64,000 nt of DNA, taken from NCBI GenBank assembly GCA_963847675.1, contig CAWKAP010000005.1, positions 186,001-250,000 of the forward strand, read 5' to 3'. Positions 20,596-28,161 of the stretch are shown here, in pieces. The stretch is from JADJWR01 sp963847675 (GTDB lineage: Bacteria; Pseudomonadota; Gammaproteobacteria; Burkholderiales; Burkholderiaceae_F). The notes below the pieces were generated by a model. It was not told the DNA's origin and did no database searches. It saw only the letters and a list, made by a program, of their open reading frames with translations. Numbering within the stretch: the stretch's first letter is position 1; each line of letters begins with the position of its first letter. The translations under genes and the position numbers were made by a program.

Positions 20596-21059
20596 TCAGG
20601 GGTTGACGCTGACGAGGAGCGTGCCGCTATACGAGCCCACGGGCTTGTCCTGGAATTCTGCTTCCGCGATTTCGCCGTTTATCGTTAAGTCTTTTGCTTG
20701 ACCGCTGCCCATGCCTGTACCCGCGCCTTCATTCGATGATGTGATTGTCACGTCCATCGATCCCGCGCCGGTTAGGGGTACGGTGCCTGGAATGGTAAAT
20801 GTTGGTGCTGTCCCGTTGGAGCAGCGATACTCAACAACTGACGCTTCCAGTTGCTGTAGTCGAACTGCTCGGATCGATGTTGGTGCCGTCATTGGCGATG
20901 TTCATCTCGTAGTCGGAGCCAAAGAATTTGCAGACACCGACGACATTGGCCGTCACGGAAACGCTGACGCTGTCCGACGCGGCCACCGGCATTGCCGCTG
21001 CAAGTCCAAGTACGCCCGCGGCAAGCAGCGGCCATTGGGCTGCGATTGATCGTTGTCAT
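20596..21059 (-). pseudogene. Fimbrial major subunit-like protein, two frameshifts
   Basis: First gene of the fimbrial operon. The ATG at 21059 has GGGAG 9 nt upstream. MTTINRS is followed by an extra base in a CCC run (21037-21039). Then comes the signal peptide WPLLAAGVLGLAAAMPVAAS and mature DSVSVSVTANVVGVCKFFGS. A second extra base near 20833-20842 restores VEYRCSNGTAPTFTIPG and the C-terminus EFQDKPVGSYSGTLLVSVNP. A Cys early in the mature chain and one before SNGT give the disulfide pair usual for pilins, and the GSYSGTLxVxVxP ending fits an SCPU-like fold. Corrected length is 153 residues. Base composition looks less GC-rich than the neighbouring genes. The role as main shaft subunit is inferred from position. 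Confidence 0.7.
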
Positions 21060-21110
21060 TGCTGTTCACTCCCAGAATTCAGTTCGAAAGTCCTGACGGT
21101 TTGGCGTCGC

Positions 21111-21147
21111 AAAAAAAGTAGCGCGCCCGCATCGCGCATAGCGCGAT
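21111..21147 (-). terminator. Intrinsic terminator candidate downstream of rng
   Basis: In the minus direction ATCGCGC-TAT-GCGCGAT (21147-21131) forms a perfect 7-bp stem. An alternative GCGCG/CGCGC stem ends just before TAC and seven T residues (21117-21111). It lies ~115 nt past the rng stop and before the pilin start. It would separate housekeeping from fimbrial transcription. Confidence 0.5.
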
Positions 21148-21223
21148 TACGTGATGCATGGGGCTGCTATGCAGACAGACGGCAGCTCGCCTGCGCGCAG
21201 TCGTAATGAAGTGAATTCCGCCG

Positions 21224-21250
21224 AGCCGAACGGCTTCGTCCGAACGGACG
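21224..21250 (-). other. Two adjacent short palindromes just after rng
   Basis: AGCCG-AA-CGGCT at 21224-21235 and CGTCCG-AA-CGGACG at 21237-21250 lie side by side 13 nt past the rng stop. Each can form a small hairpin with a 2-nt centre. No T tract follows directly. They may protect the 3' end or bind a dimeric regulator; neither is shown. Confidence 0.4.
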
Positions 21251-21262
21251 ATTGAGCCGCCG

Positions 21263-22720
21263 TCACACCAGCACGATGTCGTACTGCTCCTGGCTGTAGA
21301 CGGTTTCGACCTGCATCGAGATCGGCTTGGCGACGAAATCGGAGAGCATCGCCAGCGCCTGCGATTCCTCTTCGAGGAAGAGGTCGACCACGGTCTGCGA
21401 GGCAAGGATGCGGAACTCGCGCGTCTCGGCGAACTGGCGCGCCTCGCGCAGGATCTCGCGCAGGATCGCGTAGCACACGGTGCGCGCGGTCTTGATCTCG
21501 CCGCGGCCCTGGCAGGTGGGGCAGGGCTCGCACAGCACGTGCGCGAGCGACTCGCGCGTGCGCTTGCGGGTCATCTCGACCAGGCCGAGCTGGGTGAAAC
21601 CGTTGACGGTGATCCGCGTCCGGTCGCGCGCCAGCGCCTTGCGGAACTCGACGAGGACCGCGTCGCGGTGCTCGATATTGGCCATGTCGATGAAGTCGAC
21701 GACGATGATGCCGCCCAGGTTGCGCAGGCGCAGCTGGCGGGCGATCGCCTGCGCGGCCTCGAGGTTGGTCTTGAACACCGTGTCGTCGAAGCTGCGCGAG
21801 CCGACGTAGGCGCCGGTGTTCACGTCGATGGTGGTCATCGCCTCGGTCTGGTCGATGATGAGATAGCCACCGCTCTTCAGCTCGACGCGGCGGCCGAGCG
21901 CCCGTTCGATCTCCTCGTCGATCTGGTACAGGTCGAACAGCGGCCGTTCACCGGAGTAGTGCTGCAGCTTGTCGGCGACTTTCGGCACGTACTGGCGGCC
22001 GAAGTCCAGCAGCGCGTGATAGTTCTCGCGCGAATCGACCTGGATCGAGGTGATCTCGTCGGTCGCCACGTCGCGCAGCACGCGCTGCGCCAGCGACAGG
22101 TCCTCGTACAGCAGCGAGGCCGCCGGCGTCCTGGTGGCGGCGTCGCGGATCTGCGCCCAGCGCAGCCGCAGGTAGGCGATGTCGGCGGAAAGGTCGTCCT
22201 CGCTGGCGTCCTCCGCGCTGGTGCGCACGATGTAGCCGCCGGTTTCGTCGGTCGGCACCAGCCGGGTCAGCGTCTCGCGCAGGAGGGCGCGCTCGGTCTC
22301 GTCCTCGATCCGCTGCGACACGCCGATGTGCGGCTCCTGCGGCAGGTAGACGAGCATGCGGCCGGCGAGGCTGACCTGCGTCGACAGGCGCGCGCCCTTG
22401 GTGCCGATCGGATCCTTGACCACCTGGACCAGGATCGAATCGCCCTCGCGGATCAGCCGCTCGATCGGCGGCGGCCGGTCGCCGCCGTGCTGGCGGTGCT
22501 CGAGGATGTCGGCCACGTGCAGGAAGGCGGCACGCTCCAGGCCGATGTCGACGAAGGCCGACTGCATCCCCGGCAGCACGCGCGCGACCTTGCCGAGGTA
22601 GATGTTGCTGACGATGCCTCGCGAGGCGGCGCGCTCGATGTGCAGTTCCTGCACGACGCCAGCCAGCATGACCGCGACCCGCGTTTCCTGCGGGGTAATG
22701 TTGATGAGGATGTCGTCCAT
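21263..22720 (-). CDS. rng: Ribonuclease G
   Basis: A 485-residue endoribonuclease of the RNase E/G family (E. coli RNase G is 489), which matures the 5' end of 16S rRNA and starts mRNA decay. The N-terminal S1 domain contains GIVSNIYLGKVARVLPGMQS and FVDIGLERAAFLHVADI. The catalytic Mg-binding aspartates fall at residues 299 (TTIDVNTGAYVG) and 342 (GGIIVVDFIDM), close to D303 and D346 of RNase E. The zinc-link CEPCPTCQGRGEIKT follows. There is no RNase E-like degradosome tail, which supports rng over rne. It is the last gene of the minus-strand run after maf, with a 145-nt leader region rich in hairpins. Confidence 0.95.
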   Translation of the reverse strand: MDDILINITPQETRVAVMLAGVVQELHIERAASRGIVSNIYLGKVARVLPGMQSAFVDIGLERAAFLHVADILEHRQHGGDRPPPIERLIREGDSILVQVVKDPIGTKGARLSTQVSLAGRMLVYLPQEPHIGVSQRIEDETERALLRETLTRLVPTDETGGYIVRTSAEDASEDDLSADIAYLRLRWAQIRDAATRTPAASLLYEDLSLAQRVLRDVATDEITSIQVDSRENYHALLDFGRQYVPKVADKLQHYSGERPLFDLYQIDEEIERALGRRVELKSGGYLIIDQTEAMTTIDVNTGAYVGSRSFDDTVFKTNLEAAQAIARQLRLRNLGGIIVVDFIDMANIEHRDAVLVEFRKALARDRTRITVNGFTQLGLVEMTRKRTRESLAHVLCEPCPTCQGRGEIKTARTVCYAILREILREARQFAETREFRILASQTVVDLFLEEESQALAMLSDFVAKPISMQVETVYSQEQYDIVLV

Positions 22721-22743
22721 GGCTCATAGCGGACAAGGTGTAC

Positions 22744-22821
22744 GCGATGCTTCGCATCGCACGTGCGCCTTGCCCGGAGAAAGTTTGCGCGGCCGCCCCG
22801 GGATGGCCCGGCGGCGGCCGC
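22744..22821 (-). promoter_or_regulatory. Two stable hairpins in the rng leader
   Basis: GCGATGC-TTC-GCATCGC (22744-22760) is a perfect 7-bp stem with a 3-nt loop, ending 24 nt before the rng start. GCGGCCGCC (22789-22797) pairs with GGCGGCCGC (22813-22821). Together they fill about half of the 145-nt gap between maf and rng. They could slow ribosome entry or form RNase G target structures; a role in autoregulation is only a suggestion. Confidence 0.4.
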
Positions 22822-22865
22822 GAAGGTAACTGCCACGAGTGTACGCATCGGCTGCACCGCCGACG

Positions 22866-23489
22866 CTATGGCAGATCGGCGATGCCGGCCTGCCGTAGAA
22901 GCCGGGCAGTCTCGTACAGCGGCAGCCCCATCACGCCGGAGTAGCTGCCTTCGAGGCGCTCGACGAAGGTGGCGGCCATTCCCTGGATCGCGTAGCCGCC
23001 GGCCTTGTCGTACGGCTCGCCGCCGGCACAGTAGCGCTCGATCTGCTGCTCGGTAAGCGTGGCGAACCGGACGCTGCAGACCGACTCGGCGCTGAACAGT
23101 TCGAGGCGCGTCGCCGGGCCGCAGGCCAGCGCGACGAAGGTGCGGACTTCGTGCGTCCGACCGGCGAGGCGGCGCAGGAAGGCCGCGGCTTCTTCGCGGT
23201 TGGCCGGCTTGCCCAGCACTTCGCCGTCGATGGTGACCACGGTGTCGGCGGCCAGTACTGGATGCAGCGGGAGTTGTCGCATGGCGAGGACCTCGACGCC
23301 GAAGCGCGCCTTCGCCGTGGCGATGCGGCCGACGTAGGCGGCGGCGTCCTCGTCGGCGTGCGGCGATTCATCGACGTCCGGGCCGCGCGGCGGCAGCAGT
23401 CGCAGCAGCAACGGCTCGAAGCGAACGCCGATCTGCCGCAGCAGGTCGCGCCGGCGCGGGCTGCGCGAAGCCAGATAAAGGTCGGCCAT
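22866..23489 (-). CDS. maf: Maf-family nucleotide pyrophosphatase (YhdE-like)
   Basis: A 207-residue Maf/Ham1-fold protein. The N-terminal ASRSPRRRDLLRQIGVRFEP is the phosphate-binding loop. VLAADTVVTIDGEVLGKP carries the catalytic Asp, and DKAGGYAIQGMAATFVERLE with SYSGVMGLPLYET forms the base pocket. Family members hydrolyse dTTP/UTP or modified nucleotides to the monophosphate; the GGYAIQG form is typical of the YhdE (dTTP/UTP) group. The ATG at 23489 follows a GGGAG sequence within the 15-nt gap after rlmH. It belongs to the conserved nadD-rsfS-rlmH-maf-rng order. Confidence 0.92.
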   Translation of the reverse strand: MADLYLASRSPRRRDLLRQIGVRFEPLLLRLLPPRGPDVDESPHADEDAAAYVGRIATAKARFGVEVLAMRQLPLHPVLAADTVVTIDGEVLGKPANREEAAAFLRRLAGRTHEVRTFVALACGPATRLELFSAESVCSVRFATLTEQQIERYCAGGEPYDKAGGYAIQGMAATFVERLEGSYSGVMGLPLYETARLLRQAGIADLP

Positions 23490-23504
23490 TGGCGTCGCTC
23501 CCGT

Positions 23505-23972
23505 TCAATCTCGGTGATAGGGATGGCGGCTGAGAATCGACCAGGCGCGGTACAGCTGCTCGACGAGCAGCACGCGCGCCAGCGCGTGGGGCAGGGTCAT
23601 GCTCGACAGCCGCAGCAGCGCGTGCGCGCCTTGCCTGAATTCTTCAGTCAGGCCGTCCGGTCCGCCGATCACGAAGGCCGGCGAATCGCCCCGGTCACGC
23701 CAGCGGCCGAGCTGCTCGGCAAAGGCGGCGCTGGTCAGGTCGCGACCGCGCTCGTCGAGGGCGACCGCGACGCAGCCGGCGGGCAGCGCGGCGCGAAGCC
23801 GCTCGCTCTCGGCGCTGCGAATGCGCTCGGCCGGCCGGCCGTCACGCGGCTCGGGCTTCAGCTGGCGGAGGTCGACGGAAAAATCTGCCGGAAACCGCTT
23901 GAGGAAATCGGCGACCGCATCATCGGCCCAGCGCGGTTGCCGCTGGCCGATGGCGATGATCGAGATCTTCAT
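23505..23972 (-). CDS. rlmH: 23S rRNA (pseudouridine-1915 N3)-methyltransferase RlmH
   Basis: A 155-residue SPOUT methyltransferase, exactly the usual size. It starts MKISIIAIGQRQPRWADDAV; the in-frame codons upstream are shadow. The AdoMet knot is formed by AFVIGGPDGL and LSSMTLPHALARVLLVEQLY, and the C-terminus RAWSILSRHPYHRD is the family's conserved tail. It methylates pseudouridine 1915 in helix 69 of 23S rRNA. It lies 42 nt after rsfS, the usual partner, and 15 nt before maf. Confidence 0.95.
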   Translation of the reverse strand: MKISIIAIGQRQPRWADDAVADFLKRFPADFSVDLRQLKPEPRDGRPAERIRSAESERLRAALPAGCVAVALDERGRDLTSAAFAEQLGRWRDRGDSPAFVIGGPDGLTEEFRQGAHALLRLSSMTLPHALARVLLVEQLYRAWSILSRHPYHRD

Positions 23973-24014
23973 CGGCGCGGCGCCCCTCGCTTGCGGCCGC
24001 CGGCCTCGATGCAA

Positions 24015-24386
24015 TCAGGCGGCGACACGTGCGCGCGCCGGCGGGGCGAGTTTCATCCGCACCGGCTTGCCGCCCCAGATTTCCTCCAGTGCGTAATAGT
24101 TCCGAACCGCCGGCTGCATGATGTGCACGACGACGTCGCCGAGGTCGACGAGCACCCATTCCCCGGCCTCGGTGCCTTCGACGCTGAGTACCTGGCCGCC
24201 CGCACCTTTGACCTTTTCGACCACGCTCGAGGCGAGCGCGCGCGTCTGGCGGTTGGAGGTGCCGCTGGCGACGACGACGCGGTCGAAAAGCTCGGTCAGC
24301 GCGGTCGTGTTGTAGACCTTGATGTCCTGCGCCTTGACGTCTTCGAGCGCGTCGACGACGAGGCGCTGCAGTCTGCGTATGTCCAT
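24015..24386 (-). CDS. rsfS: Ribosomal silencing factor RsfS
   Basis: A 123-residue protein starting MDIRRLQRLVVDALEDVKAQ at the ATG at 24386. YNTTALTELFDRVVVASGTS, NRQTRALASSVVEKVK and GEWVLVDLGDVVVHIMQPAV, then YYALEEIW, are the full set of RsfS blocks. The factor binds uL14 on the large subunit and blocks subunit joining in starvation. The gene lies between nadD and rlmH, its usual place. The alanine/arginine-rich tail after VRMKLAPP is unremarkable. The frame extends upstream, but those codons cross the nadD-rsfS hairpin and do not match the family. Confidence 0.95.
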   Translation of the reverse strand: MDIRRLQRLVVDALEDVKAQDIKVYNTTALTELFDRVVVASGTSNRQTRALASSVVEKVKGAGGQVLSVEGTEAGEWVLVDLGDVVVHIMQPAVRNYYALEEIWGGKPVRMKLAPPARARVAA

Positions 24387-24432
24387 TCCTTCCTTGTGTC
24401 TGCCGCCCGCTCGCTGCGCGCCCGCCCCTGAA

Positions 24433-24449
24433 GGGCCATGCAATGGCCC
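24433..24449 (-). other. Perfect hairpin between nadD and rsfS
   Basis: GGGCCAT-GCA-ATGGCCC, a 7-bp stem with a 3-nt loop, is extended outward by GCCCC/GGGGC with a small bulge. No T tract follows in the minus direction, so it is not a standard intrinsic terminator. It may mark an mRNA processing or stability point in the operon. Confidence 0.45.
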
Positions 24450-24470
24450 GGGGCGGCCTGGCGGCAACTG

Positions 24471-25121
24471 CTAGCGGTATAGATGATGGGCACGAATATA
24501 GTCGAGCACCGCGGCCGGCACGATCTCGGCCAAACGGGCATCCCGCGCAGGGGAGGGGGGCTGCGACAGCAGCGCGCGGATCTCGGTGGCCGAGGCATCG
24601 ACGGGCGTCATCTCGATCTCGACGATGTGACCGTGCGCGGCAGCGCGGACGGCCGACCGTTGCGCCCAGTGGGCGTTGTAGTACTCCTGCAGTGCGTAGC
24701 CGGGCGTGAGCACGGCGTCGGCGCGGCGCGCCACGGCCAGGTGCGAAAAATCGAGCAGTCGAGTCCACTCACGCCAGGTATCGAGGCGCTCGAACTGGTC
24801 GGAGCCCATGATCAGCACCAGCGAAACGTCTTCGCCGAGTGCCGCACGCAGTTCACGCAGCGTGTCGATCGTGTAGGTCGGACCCCGTCGCTCGACCTCG
24901 CGCATGTCGAGCGAGAAGCGCGCTTCGTCGCCTATGGCCGCCAGCACCATCTGCGCGCGGTGCGCGGCATCGGTCATCTCGCCCTTCTGCCACGGCTGGC
25001 CGGCGGGGACGAAGCGGACTTCCGCCAGCCCAAGCTGGTCCAGCGCATCGCGCGCCAGCTGCAGATGCCCGATGTGGGCCGGATCGAAGCTGCCGCCGAG
25101 CAGTCCGATCGCCAAGGTCAC
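24471..25121 (-). CDS. nadD: Nicotinate-nucleotide adenylyltransferase
   Basis: A 216-residue NadD that makes nicotinic acid adenine dinucleotide from NaMN and ATP. The nucleotidyl-transferase motif GLLGGSFDPAHIGHLQLARD is at the N-terminus and ASATEIRALL (the ISSTxIR equivalent) near the C-terminus. LIMGSDQFERLDTWREWTRL lies between. The start is a GTG at 25121 whose bases overlap the hemF stop (GTGA), indicating coupled translation; the longer open frame upstream does not match the family. Downstream are a perfect hairpin and rsfS. NAD synthesis and ribosome genes are commonly adjacent in this arrangement. Confidence 0.93.
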   Translation of the reverse strand: MTLAIGLLGGSFDPAHIGHLQLARDALDQLGLAEVRFVPAGQPWQKGEMTDAAHRAQMVLAAIGDEARFSLDMREVERRGPTYTIDTLRELRAALGEDVSLVLIMGSDQFERLDTWREWTRLLDFSHLAVARRADAVLTPGYALQEYYNAHWAQRSAVRAAAHGHIVEIEMTPVDASATEIRALLSQPPSPARDARLAEIVPAAVLDYIRAHHLYR

Positions 25122-26044
25122 TCCGAGGCCCAGTCGCGCGGCCGCAGGAAATCGGAGTACAGCTTCGCCTCCGGCGTGCCGGGCTGCGGGTGCCAGTCGT
25201 ACTTCCACTCGACCTTCGGCGGCAGCGACATCAGGATCGACTCGGTACGCCCGCCTGACTGCAGGCCGAACAGCGTGCCGCGGTCGAACACCAGGTTGAA
25301 CTCGACATAGCGGCCGCGCCGGTAGGCCTGGAACGAACGTTCGCGGTCGCCGTACGGCAGGTCGCGCCGGCGTTCAACGATCGGGGCGTAGGCGTCCAGA
25401 AAGGCATCGCCGACCGCGCGCTGCATCGCGAAGCTGCGTTCGAAGCCGAGTTCGTGGAAGTCGTCGAAGAACACGCCACCGATGCCACGCGGCTCGTTGC
25501 GGTGCCTGAGAAAGAAGTACTCGTCGCACCAGCGCTTGAAACGCGGGTATTGCGCCGGTCCGAACGGCTCCAGCGCTGCCTTGCACGTCGCGTGGAAGTG
25601 GATCGCGTCGTCCTCGAATCCGTAATACGGCGTGAGGTCCATGCCGCCACCGAACCAGTACACGTCCGGCTGGCCTTCGGCGTGGGCGCGGAAGAGGCGC
25701 ACGTTCATGTGCACCGTCGGCACGTAGGGATTGCGCGGATGGAACACCAGCGACACGCCGAGCGCCTCGAAGGCGCGGCCGGCAAGTTCGGGACGCTGCG
25801 CGGTTGCCGACGGCGGCAGCCGCTCGCCGACCACGTGCGAAAAGCCGACGCCGCCGCGCTCGAGCAGGTTGCCGTCTTCGATGATCCTCGTCAGGCCGCC
25901 GCCGCCTAGCGGACTGCCCGAAGGCTTCTCCCATGTGTCGGCGAGGAAGGGCTTGCCGTCGAGTTCCTCGAAGCGCTCGACGATCCGGCGCTGCAGGCCG
26001 AGCAGGTACTCGCGGACGGACTGGGTATCGACGAACTGGGTCAT
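25118..26044 (-). CDS. hemF: Coproporphyrinogen III oxidase, aerobic
   Basis: A 308-residue oxygen-dependent HemF (E. coli 299), which decarboxylates coproporphyrinogen III to protoporphyrinogen IX. Conserved blocks are GGGLTRIIEDGNLLERGGVG, NPYVPTVHMNVRLF, YWFGGGMDLTPYYGFEDDAI, WCDEYFFLRHRNEPRGIGGV and FNLVFDRGTLFGLQSGGRTE. The ATG at 26044 overlaps the stop of the S9 peptidase gene (ATGA), and its stop overlaps the nadD GTG. Being oxygen-dependent, it would not serve haem synthesis during the anaerobic nitrate respiration encoded in this window; no hemN is visible here. Confidence 0.95.
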   Translation of the reverse strand: MTQFVDTQSVREYLLGLQRRIVERFEELDGKPFLADTWEKPSGSPLGGGGLTRIIEDGNLLERGGVGFSHVVGERLPPSATAQRPELAGRAFEALGVSLVFHPRNPYVPTVHMNVRLFRAHAEGQPDVYWFGGGMDLTPYYGFEDDAIHFHATCKAALEPFGPAQYPRFKRWCDEYFFLRHRNEPRGIGGVFFDDFHELGFERSFAMQRAVGDAFLDAYAPIVERRRDLPYGDRERSFQAYRRGRYVEFNLVFDRGTLFGLQSGGRTESILMSLPPKVEWKYDWHPQPGTPEAKLYSDFLRPRDWASE

Positions 26045-28029
26045 TTCTTCAGGTGCCTGCCGATGAACTCGAGAACCGCCTCGTACCACGCGACGACGTT
26101 GCGCGGCTTGAGGATCCAGTGGTTCTCGTCGGGGAAGACGAGCAGTTCGCTCGGCACGCCGTGGTACTGCAGCGCCTCGAAGAGATTGAGCCCCTCGTTG
26201 ATCGGGCAGCGATAGTCGAGTTCGCCGTGGATGATCAGCGTCGGCGTCTTCCAGTTCTTGATGTAACGGATCGGCGCGAAACGGTCGAACTTCGCCATGT
26301 CGGCATAGGGGTCCTCGCCGCCCATTTCCAGGTACCACCAGGCCGGGTGATCCGTGGTTCCGGTGAATTGCGCCATCGTGGCGATGCTGGCATGCGTGAT
26401 CAGGCAGCGGAAACGATCGGTCTGCGAGCCGATCCAGTTGGTCATGTAGCCGCCGAAGCTGCCGCCCATGGCCATCGTGCGCGTGCCGTCGATGTCGGGC
26501 CGCGCGGCGAGTGCATCGGTCACCGCCATCAGGTCCTGGTAACACTGCGCGCCCCAGACGTTGCCCCAGATGCCCTGGATGAATTCCTGGCCGAAGCCCG
26601 TGGAGCCGCGCGGATTCGGCAGCGCCACCGCGTAACCCTGCGCCACGGCCAGCAACGGATTCCAGCGCCAGTGCCAGCCGTCCTGGTCCATGCCGATGGG
26701 GCCGCCGTGGATCCACAGCAGCAGCGGCACCGGGCCCCGCGCGTTCTTCGGCTTGACCAGGAAGGAGTGGATCGCGGTGCCATCGGTCGACGTCACGCGC
26801 AGGCTCTCGACGGTGGCGAAGCCGGCCTTCTCCTGGCCGGACAGGCGGGCCAGCACCTTGGGCGTGCTGCCGGCGCGTGCGTCGGTGACGAAGCACTCGG
26901 GAGCCTCGAGCAGCGTCGAGCGGATGCCCGCGATGCGGCCGTCGGCGAGCGCCGCGAGATCGGAATGCGCGCCGCCGGTGGCGGCTGAGGAGACGCGTTC
27001 GACGGTGTTCTCGGCGCAGTCGATGGTGAAGACCGCCGCGGTCCCTTCATCATCGGCGCTGGCGACGAGGCGGCGGCCGTCGGCGCTCCAGTCGGCGAGG
27101 TCCGGCCAGCGGTCCCAGTGCGCGGCCAGCTCGCGGATGCTGCCGTCGGCGACGTCGATCAGCACGGCCAGCGGCCGGACGACGACCTTGGGGCTGCGGA
27201 ACGATCGCGTGCTGGCGACGTGGCGTCCATCGGGCGAGAACAGCGGTGCGTCGAAGTTCACGCAGGGCGCCTCGCCGAGCACCCGCTGCTCGCGCGTTTC
27301 GATGTCGATGAGCAGGAGCGTCGTGTCCAGTTCGCGGTCCGCGCCCGGAGTCTGCCTCGTCACCGCGAGCCGGCGACCGTCGGCCGAAACGTCGAAGTGC
27401 GGCTCGATGGCGAACTCGTGCCGCGCACCGGGCGTGAGGTCGACGCGGCTGCCTCCGCCGCCGTCGCAGGCGATCACGTGAGTGAAGGCGAAGTCCTCGT
27501 TCTGGTGCAGCCAGTGATCCCAGTGGCGCACCGGCTGGTGCGCATAGCGGCGCGCGCTCGGTCCCTTCTTCTTGCGTTCGGCGGCGGTCTCGCGCTGCTT
27601 GTCGTGCGGCACGTCGGTCAGCACCGGCGCGAAGAGCACCATGCGGTCGGCCATCTTTGCGCAGCGGAATCCTTCGACGCCAAGCGGCTCGTCGGTCAGC
27701 ATCATCGGCTCGCCGCCGTCGGCGGGCAGGCACCAGACCTGCATCCGCTTCTCCGCGTCCTCGTCGGGCTTGACCTCGTTCGGTTGCCGGTTGGACAGGA
27801 AGCAAAGCGCCCCGTCGTGGCGGAAGCACGGCGCCGCGTCCTTCGAGTCGCCGCGCGTCAGCTGCGTGGCGGCCGAGCCGTCGGTCGGCACCTTCCACAG
27901 GTCGGACACGTACTTGGCGCCGTCGCGGTCGAGCCGCTGCACGACCACCGCCAGCCAGCGGCCGTCGGGCGAGGGCGCAAGTGCCGAGACACGCTTCAGG
28001 GCGATGTGCTGCTCAACGGTGTAGGTCAC
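26041..28029 (-). CDS. S9-family serine peptidase (acylaminoacyl-peptidase/prolyl oligopeptidase type)
   Basis: A 662-residue cytoplasmic peptidase starting with GTG. The N-terminal ~390 residues form a beta-propeller with repeats such as VSALAPSPDGRWLAVVV, FDVSADGRRLAVTRQ and FDAPLFSPDGRHVAST. The C-terminal alpha/beta-hydrolase domain has PLLLWIHGGPIGMDQDGW, the nucleophile in MAMGGSFGGYMTNWIGSQ, the acid in LIIHGELDYRCPINEGLNLF and the histidine in VFPDENHWILKPRN. No signal peptide is present. It overlaps hemF by 4 nt. In related bacteria hemF usually follows purD closely, so this gene looks inserted into a conserved run. Whether it cleaves acyl-peptides or prolyl bonds is not determinable. 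Confidence 0.9.
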   Translation of the reverse strand: MTYTVEQHIALKRVSALAPSPDGRWLAVVVQRLDRDGAKYVSDLWKVPTDGSAATQLTRGDSKDAAPCFRHDGALCFLSNRQPNEVKPDEDAEKRMQVWCLPADGGEPMMLTDEPLGVEGFRCAKMADRMVLFAPVLTDVPHDKQRETAAERKKKGPSARRYAHQPVRHWDHWLHQNEDFAFTHVIACDGGGGSRVDLTPGARHEFAIEPHFDVSADGRRLAVTRQTPGADRELDTTLLLIDIETREQRVLGEAPCVNFDAPLFSPDGRHVASTRSFRSPKVVVRPLAVLIDVADGSIRELAAHWDRWPDLADWSADGRRLVASADDEGTAAVFTIDCAENTVERVSSAATGGAHSDLAALADGRIAGIRSTLLEAPECFVTDARAGSTPKVLARLSGQEKAGFATVESLRVTSTDGTAIHSFLVKPKNARGPVPLLLWIHGGPIGMDQDGWHWRWNPLLAVAQGYAVALPNPRGSTGFGQEFIQGIWGNVWGAQCYQDLMAVTDALAARPDIDGTRTMAMGGSFGGYMTNWIGSQTDRFRCLITHASIATMAQFTGTTDHPAWWYLEMGGEDPYADMAKFDRFAPIRYIKNWKTPTLIIHGELDYRCPINEGLNLFEALQYHGVPSELLVFPDENHWILKPRNVVAWYEAVLEFIGRHLKK

Positions 28030-28161
28030 GTGAGTTCCGCGAAGATTGATGCCGCCGGCGGCGGCTGTGACGGCGCCGGAGCGCCTTGGGGACCGGACCG
28101 GGCGAAGCTCACAGGCAGCGCCGCCGCCGTCATCTCGATCTTCACTCGGTTCGACTGCGCG

